A stretch of DNA of 64,000 bases from Neptuniibacter sp048548695 (GTDB taxonomy: Bacteria; Pseudomonadota; Gammaproteobacteria; Pseudomonadales; Balneatricaceae): assembly GCF_048548695.1 (NCBI RefSeq), contig NZ_JBLYIF010000014.1; one strand, written 5' to 3'. Of this stretch, positions 19,306 through 28,087 are shown piece after piece (position 1 is the stretch's first letter; every line of letters begins with the position of its first letter). Below the pieces are notes generated by a model, which ran no database searches, had not been told where the DNA came from, and worked only from the letters and a program-made list of their open reading frames with translations. Both the position numbers and the translations under genes were made by a program.

Positions 19306-20661
19306 TCAGCGGATCACCACATAAAACAACGTGCCGTTGCGGTTTATCTGTAACAGCAGGGTTCGTCGTTCAACTTCTAACGCCTGCTCCAGTACCGACA
19401 GGTTTGGCGTTCGGCGCTTATTCGCGCCCACAATCAGGTCGCCGGGACGCAAGCCGCTGTAAGCAGCCGTAGAGCTCTGCATCAAGGTGACCACTCGTAC
19501 GCCACCTTCCGGATCATCCGCCAACTCTACGCCCTGTAGTAATGGGTGTAACGGCTGATCAGCTGCTGCGGTCTGGTAAGGCTCAATGGTTACCCTGGTG
19601 TCCCTTGCTCTGCCCTGGCGCAGATAGCGAATCTGCAACGTCTGGCCAATGGCCCGGGTACCAACCCGGCTACGCAACTGGGCACTGTTCAGTACCGGTT
19701 TATTGTTCAGGTGGGTAATCACATCTCCGGGCTTCAGACCGGCTTTGGCTGCACTTGAATCAGGTGCTACTCCGGTAATCAGCACACCCTGTTGGCCATT
19801 TTTAAGTTCCAGTGCCTCACGCAACTCAGGGTTCAGCTCCTGGACCGTAATACCCACCTGACCACGTTTCACTTCACCATGCAGCAGAATCTGTTCCATA
19901 CTGGCTTTCGCCATGTTGATGGGAATAGCAAAACCAATACCGATATTGCCGCCAGACGGTGCAAAAATCGCAGTATTAATACCGATCAGCTCACCACGCA
20001 AATTGACCAGTGCGCCCCCTGAGTTACCGGGATTGATTGAGGCGTCTGTTTGGATAAAGTCTTCAAAACCTTCGATACCCAATCCACTGCGGCCCAGCGC
20101 GCTGACCACGCCGGTGGTAACAGTCTGCCCCAAACCGAAAGGATTACCTATTGCCACTACATAATCCCCTACTCTAAGGTTACCTGAGTCGGTCAATGTC
20201 ACCTCAGTAAGATTCTGTGCGTCGATCTGCAATACCGCGATATCCAGTTCCGCATCATGCCCCAACACCTGGGCCTTAAATTGACGGCCATCCACTAGAG
20301 AGACATGTACTTCATCCGCGCCCTTAATAACGTGGTAATTGGTCATCACTACACCGGCTGTTGCATCAACAATCACTCCGGACCCGGCACTTTGCTGCCG
20401 CTTATGTGGTCCCCCCGGCTGCATCTGCTCCGGCAAATTAAAAAACCGCCGAAAGAATGGGTCGTTGAGTAAGGGGTTGTAGCGATACTGCAGGTTAGAG
20501 TAGGTTGCGATGTTCACCACCGCCGGATTGATGCGTTCTAGCATCGGAGCCAATGAAGGTAGTGGCTGTCCCTGAGGGTCAGTAGCAGGCAGAGCAGCCA
20601 AACCAGTGGGTATCCAGCTGGTCACGAGTATCAGCAGCAGACAATGCACGATCGGTTTCAT
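19306..20661 (-). CDS. degQ: Deg/HtrA family periplasmic serine protease
   Basis: The 451-residue precursor has a signal peptide (cleavage near GLAA), a trypsin-like domain with H110 (MTNYHVI), D140 (AELDIAV) and S214 (NPGNSGGAL), and two PDZ domains (about 262-350 and 365-451). Deg proteases degrade or refold damaged periplasmic proteins. The FFNLPEQMQ stretch is an LA-loop-like insertion. Length and two PDZ domains fit DegQ/DegP; which paralogue it is cannot be settled. The ATG at 20661 with a GGAGGAA site was chosen over an upstream in-frame start that would bury the signal. Confidence 0.95.
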   Translation of the reverse strand: MKPIVHCLLLILVTSWIPTGLAALPATDPQGQPLPSLAPMLERINPAVVNIATYSNLQYRYNPLLNDPFFRRFFNLPEQMQPGGPHKRQQSAGSGVIVDATAGVVMTNYHVIKGADEVHVSLVDGRQFKAQVLGHDAELDIAVLQIDAQNLTEVTLTDSGNLRVGDYVVAIGNPFGLGQTVTTGVVSALGRSGLGIEGFEDFIQTDASINPGNSGGALVNLRGELIGINTAIFAPSGGNIGIGFAIPINMAKASMEQILLHGEVKRGQVGITVQELNPELREALELKNGQQGVLITGVAPDSSAAKAGLKPGDVITHLNNKPVLNSAQLRSRVGTRAIGQTLQIRYLRQGRARDTRVTIEPYQTAAADQPLHPLLQGVELADDPEGGVRVVTLMQSSTAAYSGLRPGDLIVGANKRRTPNLSVLEQALEVERRTLLLQINRNGTLFYVVIR

Positions 20662-20911
20662 GCGGCTTGTTCCTCCTTCAATCAAGAGCACGTTCAGCAA
20701 TCATGTTTCAATAAATGCGATCGACCAGACACCGGAAGTCAGTGCTGATGATCAACTGTTGCGAATTTATGACCAAGCACACAAGCATTTGGTTGCATTA
20801 CCAAACACATAGGCAGTACGGAAACAGCTTAGCGGCGTCCGGTGTAGAAGAAGAGATATGGGGAGAGATCAGAAATTTCAATGGGCTGGAAGTGTGGTGA
20901 CATATCGCCCA
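20662..20911. other. Upstream region of the Deg protease, no gene
   Basis: About 250 bases between the protease start and the terminator of the HDOD gene. It should contain the protease promoter reading leftward. No sigma-E type element or other regulatory site was recognised with confidence, and short frames across it have no credible product. Confidence 0.4.
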
Positions 20912-20971
20912 GAAAAAAGAGCCGGACACCACCCCAGCATCCTTGCTGGAAAGCCCTCAATGGTGTCCGGC
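20912..20971 (-). terminator. Terminator-like hairpin after the HDOD gene
   Basis: GCCGGACACCA (20921-20931) and TGGTGTCCGGC (20961-20971) form a perfect 11-bp stem around a 29-base loop. On the minus strand the stem is followed by TCTTTTTTC. It lies 28 bases after the HDOD gene stop. The large loop contains its own small hairpin (CCAGCATCCTTGCTGG). Confidence 0.75.
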
Positions 20972-20999
20972 ATAAAGGTAGCCCGAAGGCTGTCATCAT

Positions 21000-22247
21000 T
21001 CAGGCATTAGCCACCATTTTCAGGCGGTATTCGTTCGCCAGCATCTTCCACTGGGGCAGCTCAGACTCAACCCCGATCTGTTCCAGATACCGCATGGAAA
21101 GATCACTGGCCATATTACATTTACCCACCACCTCTACGGATGGCAGCAGAGCGTCTGCGGCGTGGACGGCCGTCAGCGCAGTAAAACCCGCATCTGCCGA
21201 GAGATGCGGCACATGATGCAGCATCACCGCTTCCACCACCGGCTCTGGCAACCGCCACATTGCCAGCAGTGCTGCGCCCAACTCACCGTGAAAAAAGCCG
21301 TAGACCGCTTTTTCGACCAGATGCAGAGGTTTCTGTTTTTTCGCTGAGTAACGCAGTACCTTGCGATAGTGTTCTGGATCATGAGAGGCAAAAATCAACA
21401 CCCCGAGGTCATGTAACAAGCCCCCCAGGAATGCATGATCCTGAGTCGTTTTGCTGGCCCCGGCTTTACGGCTGATGGACTGCGCTAATCGTGCCACCAA
21501 CAATGAACGCTCATGCTGGCGTTCAAAAGAAAAGTCTTTCCAGTCATCCGACTGTTTAAATTGGGAGTTCAGATGGCTGCTCAGTGCCAGCCCTCTGAGA
21601 TTGCGCAGTCCCAGCAGAGTTACCGCTTCACGCAGGTTACTTATTTCACGCTGAAAGCCGAAATAAGCCGAGTTCACCTGACGCATTACCTGCGCAGCCA
21701 CCGCGGGGTCGCCTTCGATAATACGACTGATGGCCATGGCGTCAGCCACATCCGATTGAATCGCGTCGGTTAACTCTTTATATACTCCCGGCGGAGACGG
21801 CAGGCACTTAAGGTTGCCAATATAATCATGCAGACTGGAACGATTTAGGAGACGGGTAACCTTGCATAGGTATTCCAGTTTGGATGTCAGATCGTGCATA
21901 TTAACCTGATCCGGGAATACCCGATGTGCAATTTCGCCGGCCTTGGCACGCTGCTCAGCACTCCAGAATTGACCACCAATAAATACGCGGATCGCTTTAG
22001 GCTGCAGCCCCGCCACTTTCTGCATCAGATCAAGATCGCTCTGCGCCCGGGTAGAACAACTCAGTATGACGGCATCACAGCCTGACTGCTTAAGTAGATC
22101 AAGCAGCGATGCGGCATTGTCGAGCCGGTTAACTTGCCAATTAGCAGCAGCCGTGCCGAGATTATTGACCCAGTTATAAAACCCACCGGTTGTATCCAGC
22201 ATCAATACCCTAAAGGCACGTGCTGAAGTTTTCTCCTTGACTGACAT
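21000..22247 (-). CDS. HDOD domain signalling protein
   Basis: The 415-residue cytosolic protein has a degenerate receiver-like N-terminal domain (about 10-125: RVLMLDTTGGFYNW then DAVILSC). An HDOD domain follows (about 150-345) containing LPSPPGVYKELTDAI, QVMRQVNSAYFGFQREISNLREAVTLLGLRNLRGL, FLGGLLHDLGVLIFA and VMLHHVPHLS. HDOD proteins act in regulation of motility, c-di-GMP signalling and stress; most lack phosphodiesterase activity. The ATG at 22247 with GGTGAG was preferred over a TTG ten codons upstream. Confidence 0.85.
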   Translation of the reverse strand: MSVKEKTSARAFRVLMLDTTGGFYNWVNNLGTAAANWQVNRLDNAASLLDLLKQSGCDAVILSCSTRAQSDLDLMQKVAGLQPKAIRVFIGGQFWSAEQRAKAGEIAHRVFPDQVNMHDLTSKLEYLCKVTRLLNRSSLHDYIGNLKCLPSPPGVYKELTDAIQSDVADAMAISRIIEGDPAVAAQVMRQVNSAYFGFQREISNLREAVTLLGLRNLRGLALSSHLNSQFKQSDDWKDFSFERQHERSLLVARLAQSISRKAGASKTTQDHAFLGGLLHDLGVLIFASHDPEHYRKVLRYSAKKQKPLHLVEKAVYGFFHGELGAALLAMWRLPEPVVEAVMLHHVPHLSADAGFTALTAVHAADALLPSVEVVGKCNMASDLSMRYLEQIGVESELPQWKMLANEYRLKMVANA

Positions 22248-22527
22248 AACGCTCACCACAATGTTGTTGACCAGCAAAAACCCAGCATGAACCGGTTTGC
22301 CGATCTGTCATGTTCACTAATGTAGTTAGTGCAAGGAGAGATAAAAGTCAGTTTTTACTAAAAAAAGGCTCATATTTTCAGCAAGAATTAAACACCTGTT
22401 TAAACTTACTTCAGAACCCTTTAAATACGGTAACTTTCAGATTTATCGTATGTTTTTCTGAAAATTTTCATCTTAGTTTTATGAAAATATTTCAAGATTA
22501 AAACATAAAAACCGAACAGATCTGTCA

Positions 22528-22941
22528 TCAACCTGATGAACCAATACGGCTGCGACATGGCACAGCAGTTGGTTCAGAAGGCCGCGACCAGATATAACAA
22601 AGTGAAGCGGCTATGGTTGCTACCACCAGTAGTTTCAGGCCGTAGTGAAACTCTCTGAAGAACAAGGGATAGCTGACCATAATAAGCATCATGCTGCTAG
22701 CCAGGCATTTTGCCCGCAGCGGAATAACACCATAGGCCTCCCAGTCCCGAATCAATTTACCAAATACCCGGTGATTCAACAGGTATTGGTGCAAGCGCTC
22801 AGAACTACGGGAAAAGCAAAAAGCTGCCAATAAGACAAAAGGAGTGGTCGGCAAAAGTGGCACAACCACACCTATTATGCCCACCAGCAAACAGAGCATA
22901 CCGCAAAACCAGTAAACACCTCGTCCAATCTGTTCTGCCAT
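22528..22941 (-). CDS. YbaN family inner membrane protein (DUF454)
   Basis: The 137-residue protein has three to four membrane helices and the DUF454 hallmarks VGIIGVVVPLLPTTPFVLLAAFCFSRSSERLHQYLLNHRVFGKLIRDWE. The biochemical role of YbaN is unknown. It is flanked by sizeable gaps (280 and 250 bp) with no recognisable genes and appears monocistronic. Confidence 0.9.
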   Translation of the reverse strand: MAEQIGRGVYWFCGMLCLLVGIIGVVVPLLPTTPFVLLAAFCFSRSSERLHQYLLNHRVFGKLIRDWEAYGVIPLRAKCLASSMMLIMVSYPLFFREFHYGLKLLVVATIAASLCYIWSRPSEPTAVPCRSRIGSSG

Positions 22942-23131
22942 CGTTGCACCCTTTTTCAGCTACTGCTTTTAGAATAGAACAGCCAAGCCGGATCGTGGAG
23001 GCTTTTGCATTGAAACTTTTCATAGAGGTGTTTGAATTTACTTATCGCTGAGGCAGGTCAATACAACGCTATGCTATGCAGCGAGTACAGAGGCAGATAC
23101 AAAACAAACTCTAACCGCAGACAACACACAC

Positions 23132-23158
23132 AAAAAAGAGGCACCCACGCGCCTCTTT
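23132..23158 (-). terminator. Rho-independent terminator of nasA
   Basis: On the minus strand AAAGAGGC and GCCTCTTT form an 8-bp stem around GCGTGGGT, followed by TTTG. It lies 34 bases after the nasA stop. Confidence 0.8.
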
Positions 23159-23191
23159 CCAGCTATCTCCTTAGCTAACCTGCCAGCCTTC

Positions 23192-25825
23192 TCAGCCTTT
23201 GTGCAACAGTGCCGCCAGCTCAGGAATACAGGAACCGCAATTGGTACCACACTTCAGTTTATCGCCCAACGCCTCAACCGACTTGCAGCCCATGCTAATA
23301 GCATCTTCAATGGCATTGCTGCCCACCTGATAGCAACTACAGATAATCTGACCCGGATCTTCCAGCTCACACCCCGTGACACTTAACAGGTAGCGACGCT
23401 GATCCATTTCCAGCTCTGTTTCAGCAAACATCTCTTCCAGCCACATGGTGGACGGGATTTGACCATAAGGCATGATAAAGAACGCCCACTCCAGCTGCTC
23501 GCCCTGCAAGCCAGCGGCACGGAAGCTGCCCATACCCTTGTCTTCCAGCCAGATATCCGGCGTGCCGAAGTGCTCACGGCACCAGGCCAGTCCATCAGTC
23601 ATCGCTTTATCATCAGCCAGATAATAGAGTGATGCATTATCCTTCGGCACCCGTGACCAATATGTCACCGGCAAATCTTGAGCTAACGCTTCACGGGTCA
23701 TCAACCAACCTTCCCAGGCGGGCTGCAACGGGCTGAGCTGCACGGCGGCATGCTTAGCTTCCGGCTGGCCTGAAACCGGGTCTGTCACCGGCGCAACCAG
23801 CGTACCCATGCGCCCCTGAGCACTGAACAAACCGTTCCAGTGCATCGGCACAAAAATCTCACCCTTCCGCTGTCCCTGCTCCGGCACACGTGCCCGACCT
23901 ATAAATTCACCATGAGCATTGCTGATCCTGACCAGTTGCCCCTCAGTGACTTGATAGGCAGCTGCATCCTGCGGGTGCAACTCAACAAAGGGTTCTGCCC
24001 GATGCTGGAATAACAGTGCAGATCGGCCAGTGATCGCCATGGTATGCCACTGATCACGTATCCGACCGGTATTCATGATCAGGGGTTGCTGAGCGGTAGG
24101 TTGCTGAACCGGCTGACGGGTAGTGATCGCAATAAAGCGCGCCTTACCTGATGGGGTGAAAAATTTACCATCGGCAAACATCCGCGCGGTACCGTAGGGA
24201 GCCTCATCATTAACCGGCCACTGTATTGGAGCCAGGTTGTCATAGCCGTTTTCATCCAGGCTCTGCAGCAGACTAATATCAAAATCACGACTGCCATTGT
24301 TTTCAAACCCGGAGAGTGCCGCATGCTCTGCAAAAATCTGGTACGGGTGGTCATAAGCAAACGCATCGGCATAGCCCATACGCTTAGCCACTTCAGAGAT
24401 AATCCACCAGTCATGGCGCGCTTCGCCGCTTGGGGACAGTAAACTGCGCTGCCGCGAGATGCGTCGTTCAGAATTAGTCACCGTGCCGTTCTTTTCACTC
24501 CAGCCGGTCGCTGGCAGACAAACATTGGCGACCCGCATGGTATCGGTATTGGCAATACAATCTGACACGACCACCAGTGGGCAGGCCTCCAATGCCCGTT
24601 TGACCTGATTGGCATTGGGCAGGCTCACCACCGGATTGGTACCCATAATCCACACGGCTTTAACTTTACCTGCTTCGATCGCCTCAAACAGATCAACCGC
24701 TTTGAGGCCTTCTTTGCGGGCGATATTGGGGGCCTCCCAGAACCGTGCAACTTTATCGATCATCACATCGGAGCTGTAATCCATATGGGCTGCCAGCTGA
24801 TTCGCCAGACCGCCCACTTCGCGGCCACCCATGGCATTAGGCTGCCCAGTAATCGAAAATGGCCCAGCACCCGGCTTACCAAGACGCCCCGTCGCCAGAT
24901 GGCAATTAATGATCGCATTTGAGTTGTCAGTACCACTGGATGACTGGTTAACTCCCTGTGAATAGAAGGACACCGTTTTCGGCTCAGCCAGAAACCAAGT
25001 AAAAAAGGTCTCTAACAGGGTGACATCAACATCACAGGCCAGTGCCACTGACGCTAGGTCGGCAAACTCTGTCTGCGACGCTTCCAGGGCAGTGTCAAAA
25101 CCTTCGGTATATTGCTCAATCCATGCTGTATCCAATGCACCCTGACGCGCCACATGAGCCAGTAGCCCTGAAAACAGCGAGGTGTCGGAGCCTGGTTTAA
25201 TCGGCAGGTGCAGATCAGCCAAGTCACAGGTAGCCGTTTGCCGTGGATCAACGACCACAACCTTCAGATCAGGGTTAGCTGTTTTTGCAGCCTTCATACG
25301 TTGAAACAGGATCGGATGATTCCAGGCAGCATTAGAACCTACCAGAACCAACAAACCAGCCTGCTCAAGGTCTTCATAGGAACAGGGGACAGTATCAGTA
25401 CCAAACGCACGCTTATATCCAGCAACAGCAGAGGACATACAGAGACGTGAGTTGGTATCAACATTGGAGGTGCCAACAAAGCCTTTAAGCAGTTTATTGG
25501 CCACATAATAATCTTCTGTCAACAACTGACCGGACAGATAAAATGCTACAGAATCCGGACCATGCTCTTTTATAGTGCCTAAAAACCCCTCGGCGACCTT
25601 GTTTAGTGCATCATTCCATGTCGCAGACTGGCCATTCACCACCGGTGCTAACAGCCTTCCATCGGTTCCGAGCACTTTATCCAGGGCAGATCCCTTGACA
25701 CACAAACGGCCAAAGTTGGCAGGATGATCGATATCCCCTTTTACCCCTGTCACTTGGTTATTCACAACCTCGGCATCTACTCCACAACCAACGCCGCAGT
25801 AAGGACAGGTAGTTTGTTTTTGCAT
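23192..25825 (-). CDS. nasA: Assimilatory nitrate reductase catalytic subunit
   Basis: The 877-residue cytoplasmic molybdoenzyme reduces nitrate to nitrite. The N-terminal [4Fe-4S] ligands begin CPYCGVGCGV and continue to FGRLCVKG. The Mo-bis-MGD domains follow, with FYLSGQLLTEDYYVANKL and SRLCMSSAVAGYKR typical of NasA/NarB. The molydopterin-binding C-terminal domain contains MNTGRIRDQWHTM. The end carries a BFD-like [2Fe-2S] domain with CSCYQVGSNAIEDAI and KCGTNCGSCIPEL, as in Klebsiella-type NasA that takes electrons from NADH via NasC. No leader terminator was found for nasA, and a sigma-54-like element on this strand (near 25903-25919) is weak. It diverges from nasT. The ATG at 25825 has a GGAGG site. 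Confidence 0.96.
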   Translation of the reverse strand: MQKQTTCPYCGVGCGVDAEVVNNQVTGVKGDIDHPANFGRLCVKGSALDKVLGTDGRLLAPVVNGQSATWNDALNKVAEGFLGTIKEHGPDSVAFYLSGQLLTEDYYVANKLLKGFVGTSNVDTNSRLCMSSAVAGYKRAFGTDTVPCSYEDLEQAGLLVLVGSNAAWNHPILFQRMKAAKTANPDLKVVVVDPRQTATCDLADLHLPIKPGSDTSLFSGLLAHVARQGALDTAWIEQYTEGFDTALEASQTEFADLASVALACDVDVTLLETFFTWFLAEPKTVSFYSQGVNQSSSGTDNSNAIINCHLATGRLGKPGAGPFSITGQPNAMGGREVGGLANQLAAHMDYSSDVMIDKVARFWEAPNIARKEGLKAVDLFEAIEAGKVKAVWIMGTNPVVSLPNANQVKRALEACPLVVVSDCIANTDTMRVANVCLPATGWSEKNGTVTNSERRISRQRSLLSPSGEARHDWWIISEVAKRMGYADAFAYDHPYQIFAEHAALSGFENNGSRDFDISLLQSLDENGYDNLAPIQWPVNDEAPYGTARMFADGKFFTPSGKARFIAITTRQPVQQPTAQQPLIMNTGRIRDQWHTMAITGRSALLFQHRAEPFVELHPQDAAAYQVTEGQLVRISNAHGEFIGRARVPEQGQRKGEIFVPMHWNGLFSAQGRMGTLVAPVTDPVSGQPEAKHAAVQLSPLQPAWEGWLMTREALAQDLPVTYWSRVPKDNASLYYLADDKAMTDGLAWCREHFGTPDIWLEDKGMGSFRAAGLQGEQLEWAFFIMPYGQIPSTMWLEEMFAETELEMDQRRYLLSVTGCELEDPGQIICSCYQVGSNAIEDAISMGCKSVEALGDKLKCGTNCGSCIPELAALLHKG

Positions 25826-25991
25826 TGAATCCTCCAACCAAGATGCGCAGCAGCATCCCTATTATTAACTACACTTTCTATCTACACATCTGCTTAAAAG
25901 ATGCCGCTGGTGTACCTGATTAAATAACAAAGTTCAGCTCAAAAGGCACACTTATGGGGGCACTTACAACGCAATAAATATGCCAGTAAAT

Positions 25992-26007
25992 TGGAATGGT
26001 TCTTGCT
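25992..26007 (+). promoter_or_regulatory. Putative sigma-54 promoter of nasTS
   Basis: TGGAATGGTTCTTGCT has GG and GC exactly 10 bases apart and a perfect TTGCT -12 box; the -24 box TGGAAT differs from TGGCAC at two positions. It lies 34 bases before the nasT start. Confidence 0.5.
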
Positions 26008-26041
26008 GCATTATTGGGCATCCACTTCGGGAACCGGATTG

Positions 26042-26647
26042 ATGACCAACGAAACACAACTCAAGGTCTTGTTGATCGACGAAGAGCCTGACCGTGTCAA
26101 AGCGCTGGAGGATGCGCTGAACGCACTGGGTCATAACGTCGTCTGTCACCTGACTCAACCCAATGAACTAAACAGACATGTCGAGCAAACCGAGCCCGAC
26201 ATCGTCATTATAGACATGGACTCGCCCAATCGAGATACGCTGGAAAGCATGGCAACCATGAGTCAGCAGAACCCTCGCCCAATCATATTCTTTGCTGAGC
26301 AACAAAATGACCGCAAAGCGATGGCGGCAGCGATTAATGCTGGCGTGAGCGCCTATGTAGCAGATGGACTGCAGCCTGATCGGGTAAAAACCATTATGGA
26401 TACAGCTATTGCTCAGTTTGATGCGTACAACTCGCTGCGTCAGGAGTTGGATAAAGCCAAGACGCAATTGGCGGATCGCAAAATGATAGAAAAAGCCAAG
26501 GGCATGCTGATGAAACACCAGGGATGCGATGAAGAGCAGGCTTATAGCACCCTGAGGAAACTGGCCATGGATCGTGGGCAGAAATTGATTGATGTTGCGC
26601 GCAATGTAATTGAAGTACTGGAACTGACCAGTAGCGCCAATCGGTAG
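26042..26647 (+). CDS. nasT: NasT: ANTAR-domain RNA-binding antitermination regulator
   Basis: The 201-residue protein has an N-terminal receiver-like domain (about 5-125; KVLLIDEEPDRVKALEDAL, DIVIIDMDSP) and a C-terminal ANTAR domain (about 140-195). The ANTAR domain shows the coiled-coil lead-in followed by MIEKAKGMLMKHQGCDEEQAYSTLRKLAMDRGQKLIDVA. ANTAR proteins bind paired hexaloop hairpins in nascent RNA and prevent terminator formation. In Azotobacter and Paracoccus, NasT is held by NasS until nitrate or nitrite is present. The ATG at 26042 gives the canonical length; an upstream ATG at 25991 would start within the promoter. It is 17 bp from nasS. Confidence 0.93.
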   Translation: MTNETQLKVLLIDEEPDRVKALEDALNALGHNVVCHLTQPNELNRHVEQTEPDIVIIDMDSPNRDTLESMATMSQQNPRPIIFFAEQQNDRKAMAAAINAGVSAYVADGLQPDRVKTIMDTAIAQFDAYNSLRQELDKAKTQLADRKMIEKAKGMLMKHQGCDEEQAYSTLRKLAMDRGQKLIDVARNVIEVLELTSSANR

Positions 26648-26664
26648 AATAAAGAGGACACCAT

Positions 26665-27684
26665 ATGTCAGCACCACTGACACCGGAAAAAACAGATCTA
26701 AAGCTCGGCTTTGTCGCCCTGCTTGACTGTGCCCCCCTAGTGGTTGCCCGGGAGAAAGGGTTTTTTAATGATCAGGGCCTGAATGTCATTCTTTGCAAAG
26801 AAGCATCCTGGGCCTCTATTCGCGATAAAGTGAGCTTTGGGCTATTCGATGCTGCGCAAATGCTGGCACCGATGCCTCTGGCATCCTCCCTGGGCATGAA
26901 CGGCAACCAGACCGACATGCTAACCGCGTTATCACTGAGTCAGAACGGTACCGCGATCACGCTGTCCAGAAAACCTTACCTGAAAATTTCCGAGCACATC
27001 ACCGATTGGAGCGACACCGAAGCGGTTGGCAAAGCATTTCATGACTGGGTTAAAAAGACTGACAAACGCCCGGTACTGGCAACAGTCTATCCCTACTCCA
27101 ATCACCATTATCAATTACTGTACTGGTTAAAGCAGAATCAGATCAATGTCGACCAGGACGTCAACTTGGTCGCAGTGCCACCAGTACAGATGGTGGGCAG
27201 CCTGGCAGATGGTTTAATTGATGGCTTCTGTGTCGGGGAGCCATGGAACAGCCTGGCACTGCTGCGCAATATTGGCGGCATACTGACCACCGGGTTCCAG
27301 ATTTGGGGCGCGCATATGGAAAAAGTCCTGGGTGTCACCCGGGAATGGGCCGAACAACACCCCAACACCCACCAGGCATTGGTAAAAGCACTGCATAACG
27401 CCTGTCGCTGGGCTGAAGCTGCTGAGAACCGCGAAGAACTGCTGCACATACTGGCACTGCCGCCTTATTTGGACCAATCAGCACGCCAGCTCTCCGGTTT
27501 CCATTCGCCCTATCCAATGCACCAGCATATGTTTGGCGACAATGTAAACCGGCCAGATCCGGAGTATGGACGCTTCCTACTGCAACAGATGCTGGCCTGC
27601 GGACAATTGAATAAACTGGATAGCAAAACCTGCAAGATAGTTGACCAAGTTTATCGTAGCGACCTGTATGAAGCCTGGCTTTAA
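26665..27684 (+). CDS. nasS: NasS: nitrate/nitrite-sensing NrtA-like regulator
   Basis: The 339-residue protein is homologous to the nitrate-binding protein NrtA (LKLGFVALLDCAPLVVAREKGFF, VPPVQMVGSLADGLIDGFCVGEPWN) but has no signal peptide, so it stays in the cytosol. This is the signature of NasS, which binds nitrate or nitrite and releases NasT. The 17-bp spacing to nasT and an AAGAGGA site indicate co-expression. The GFCVGEPWN segment is shared with nrtA downstream, consistent with the same ligand. An intrinsic terminator follows. Confidence 0.92.
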   Translation: MSAPLTPEKTDLKLGFVALLDCAPLVVAREKGFFNDQGLNVILCKEASWASIRDKVSFGLFDAAQMLAPMPLASSLGMNGNQTDMLTALSLSQNGTAITLSRKPYLKISEHITDWSDTEAVGKAFHDWVKKTDKRPVLATVYPYSNHHYQLLYWLKQNQINVDQDVNLVAVPPVQMVGSLADGLIDGFCVGEPWNSLALLRNIGGILTTGFQIWGAHMEKVLGVTREWAEQHPNTHQALVKALHNACRWAEAAENREELLHILALPPYLDQSARQLSGFHSPYPMHQHMFGDNVNRPDPEYGRFLLQQMLACGQLNKLDSKTCKIVDQVYRSDLYEAWL

Positions 27685-27703
27685 AGTACCGCATCGTTAA
27701 TCT

Positions 27704-27730
27704 AAGCCGGCCCCACGTGGCCGGCTTTTT
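27704..27730 (+). terminator. Rho-independent terminator of nasTS
   Basis: AAGCCGGCC and GGCCGGCTT pair over nine bases around CCACGT (9-bp stem) and run into TTTTTAT. It separates nasTS from the nrtA promoter. Confidence 0.9.
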
Positions 27731-27912
27731 ATTGCCCTCCTGCCGCGCACAATGATTGCGCACCCATATCTAGCATTGAGCCCAAAAGATGTTTTCTAGA
27801 TGCACCATTAAAAATCACACTGCACCATGCTGCAGCGCAATAAAAGAATTTTGGTCGCTAAAAAACCGCCCAAAAACAATTAAGTTATTGTTTTTTAAAT
27901 AAATAAAAAAAA

Positions 27913-27928
27913 TGGCACAGGCTATGCA
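27913..27928 (+). promoter_or_regulatory. Sigma-54 promoter of the nrt operon
   Basis: TGGCACAGGCTATGCA has a perfect -24 box (TGGCAC), 10 bases between GG and GC, and a -12 box ATGCA with one mismatch to TTGCA. Transcription should begin near 27938, just before the P1 hairpin. Two TGCACC half-sites (27800-27830) about 95-110 bp upstream are where NtrC would be expected, but no complete palindrome was found. Confidence 0.75.
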
Positions 27929-27943
27929 TTTCACCAAGTAAGA

Positions 27944-28067
27944 GTTTACCAACGTTGGTTAACTTCTAAGTTTTATCCGGCTTCCCGAAAGCCAACAGAA
28001 ACGAACACGGCAAAGGCGCCTCACAGATTGCAAAGATTTGTAATTCTGCGGGCGCCTTTTTGTTTTT
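27944..28067 (+). promoter_or_regulatory. nrtA leader: two-hexaloop ANTAR RNA overlapping a terminator
   Basis: P1 is 27944-27963: stem GTTTACC/GGTTAAC (one T-T mismatch) with hexaloop AACGTT, which has the A1 and G4 needed for ANTAR binding. P2 is 28009-28020: GGC/GCC with hexaloop AAAGGC (A1, G4). The P2 loop and 3' arm are also the 5' arm of the terminator, so P2 and terminator exclude each other. The stem of P2 is short (3 bp). The same layout recurs before narK and nirB. NasT is the expected ligand. Confidence 0.78.
28012..28067 (+). terminator. Regulated intrinsic terminator in the nrtA leader
   Basis: AAAGGCGCC (28012-28020) pairs with GGCGCCTTT (28051-28059), followed by a T-rich run. 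The internal sequence forms a partial second hairpin. It ends 21 bases before nrtA, so without antitermination the nrt transcript would stop here. Confidence 0.85.
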
Positions 28068-28087
28068 AAGATCAGGAGGAAATATCC

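Noticed and set aside
25826..26041. ANTAR leader before nasA
   Set aside because: A GATGC/GCATC hairpin exists but its loop (TGCTGC) lacks A1 and G4, and there is no leader terminator.
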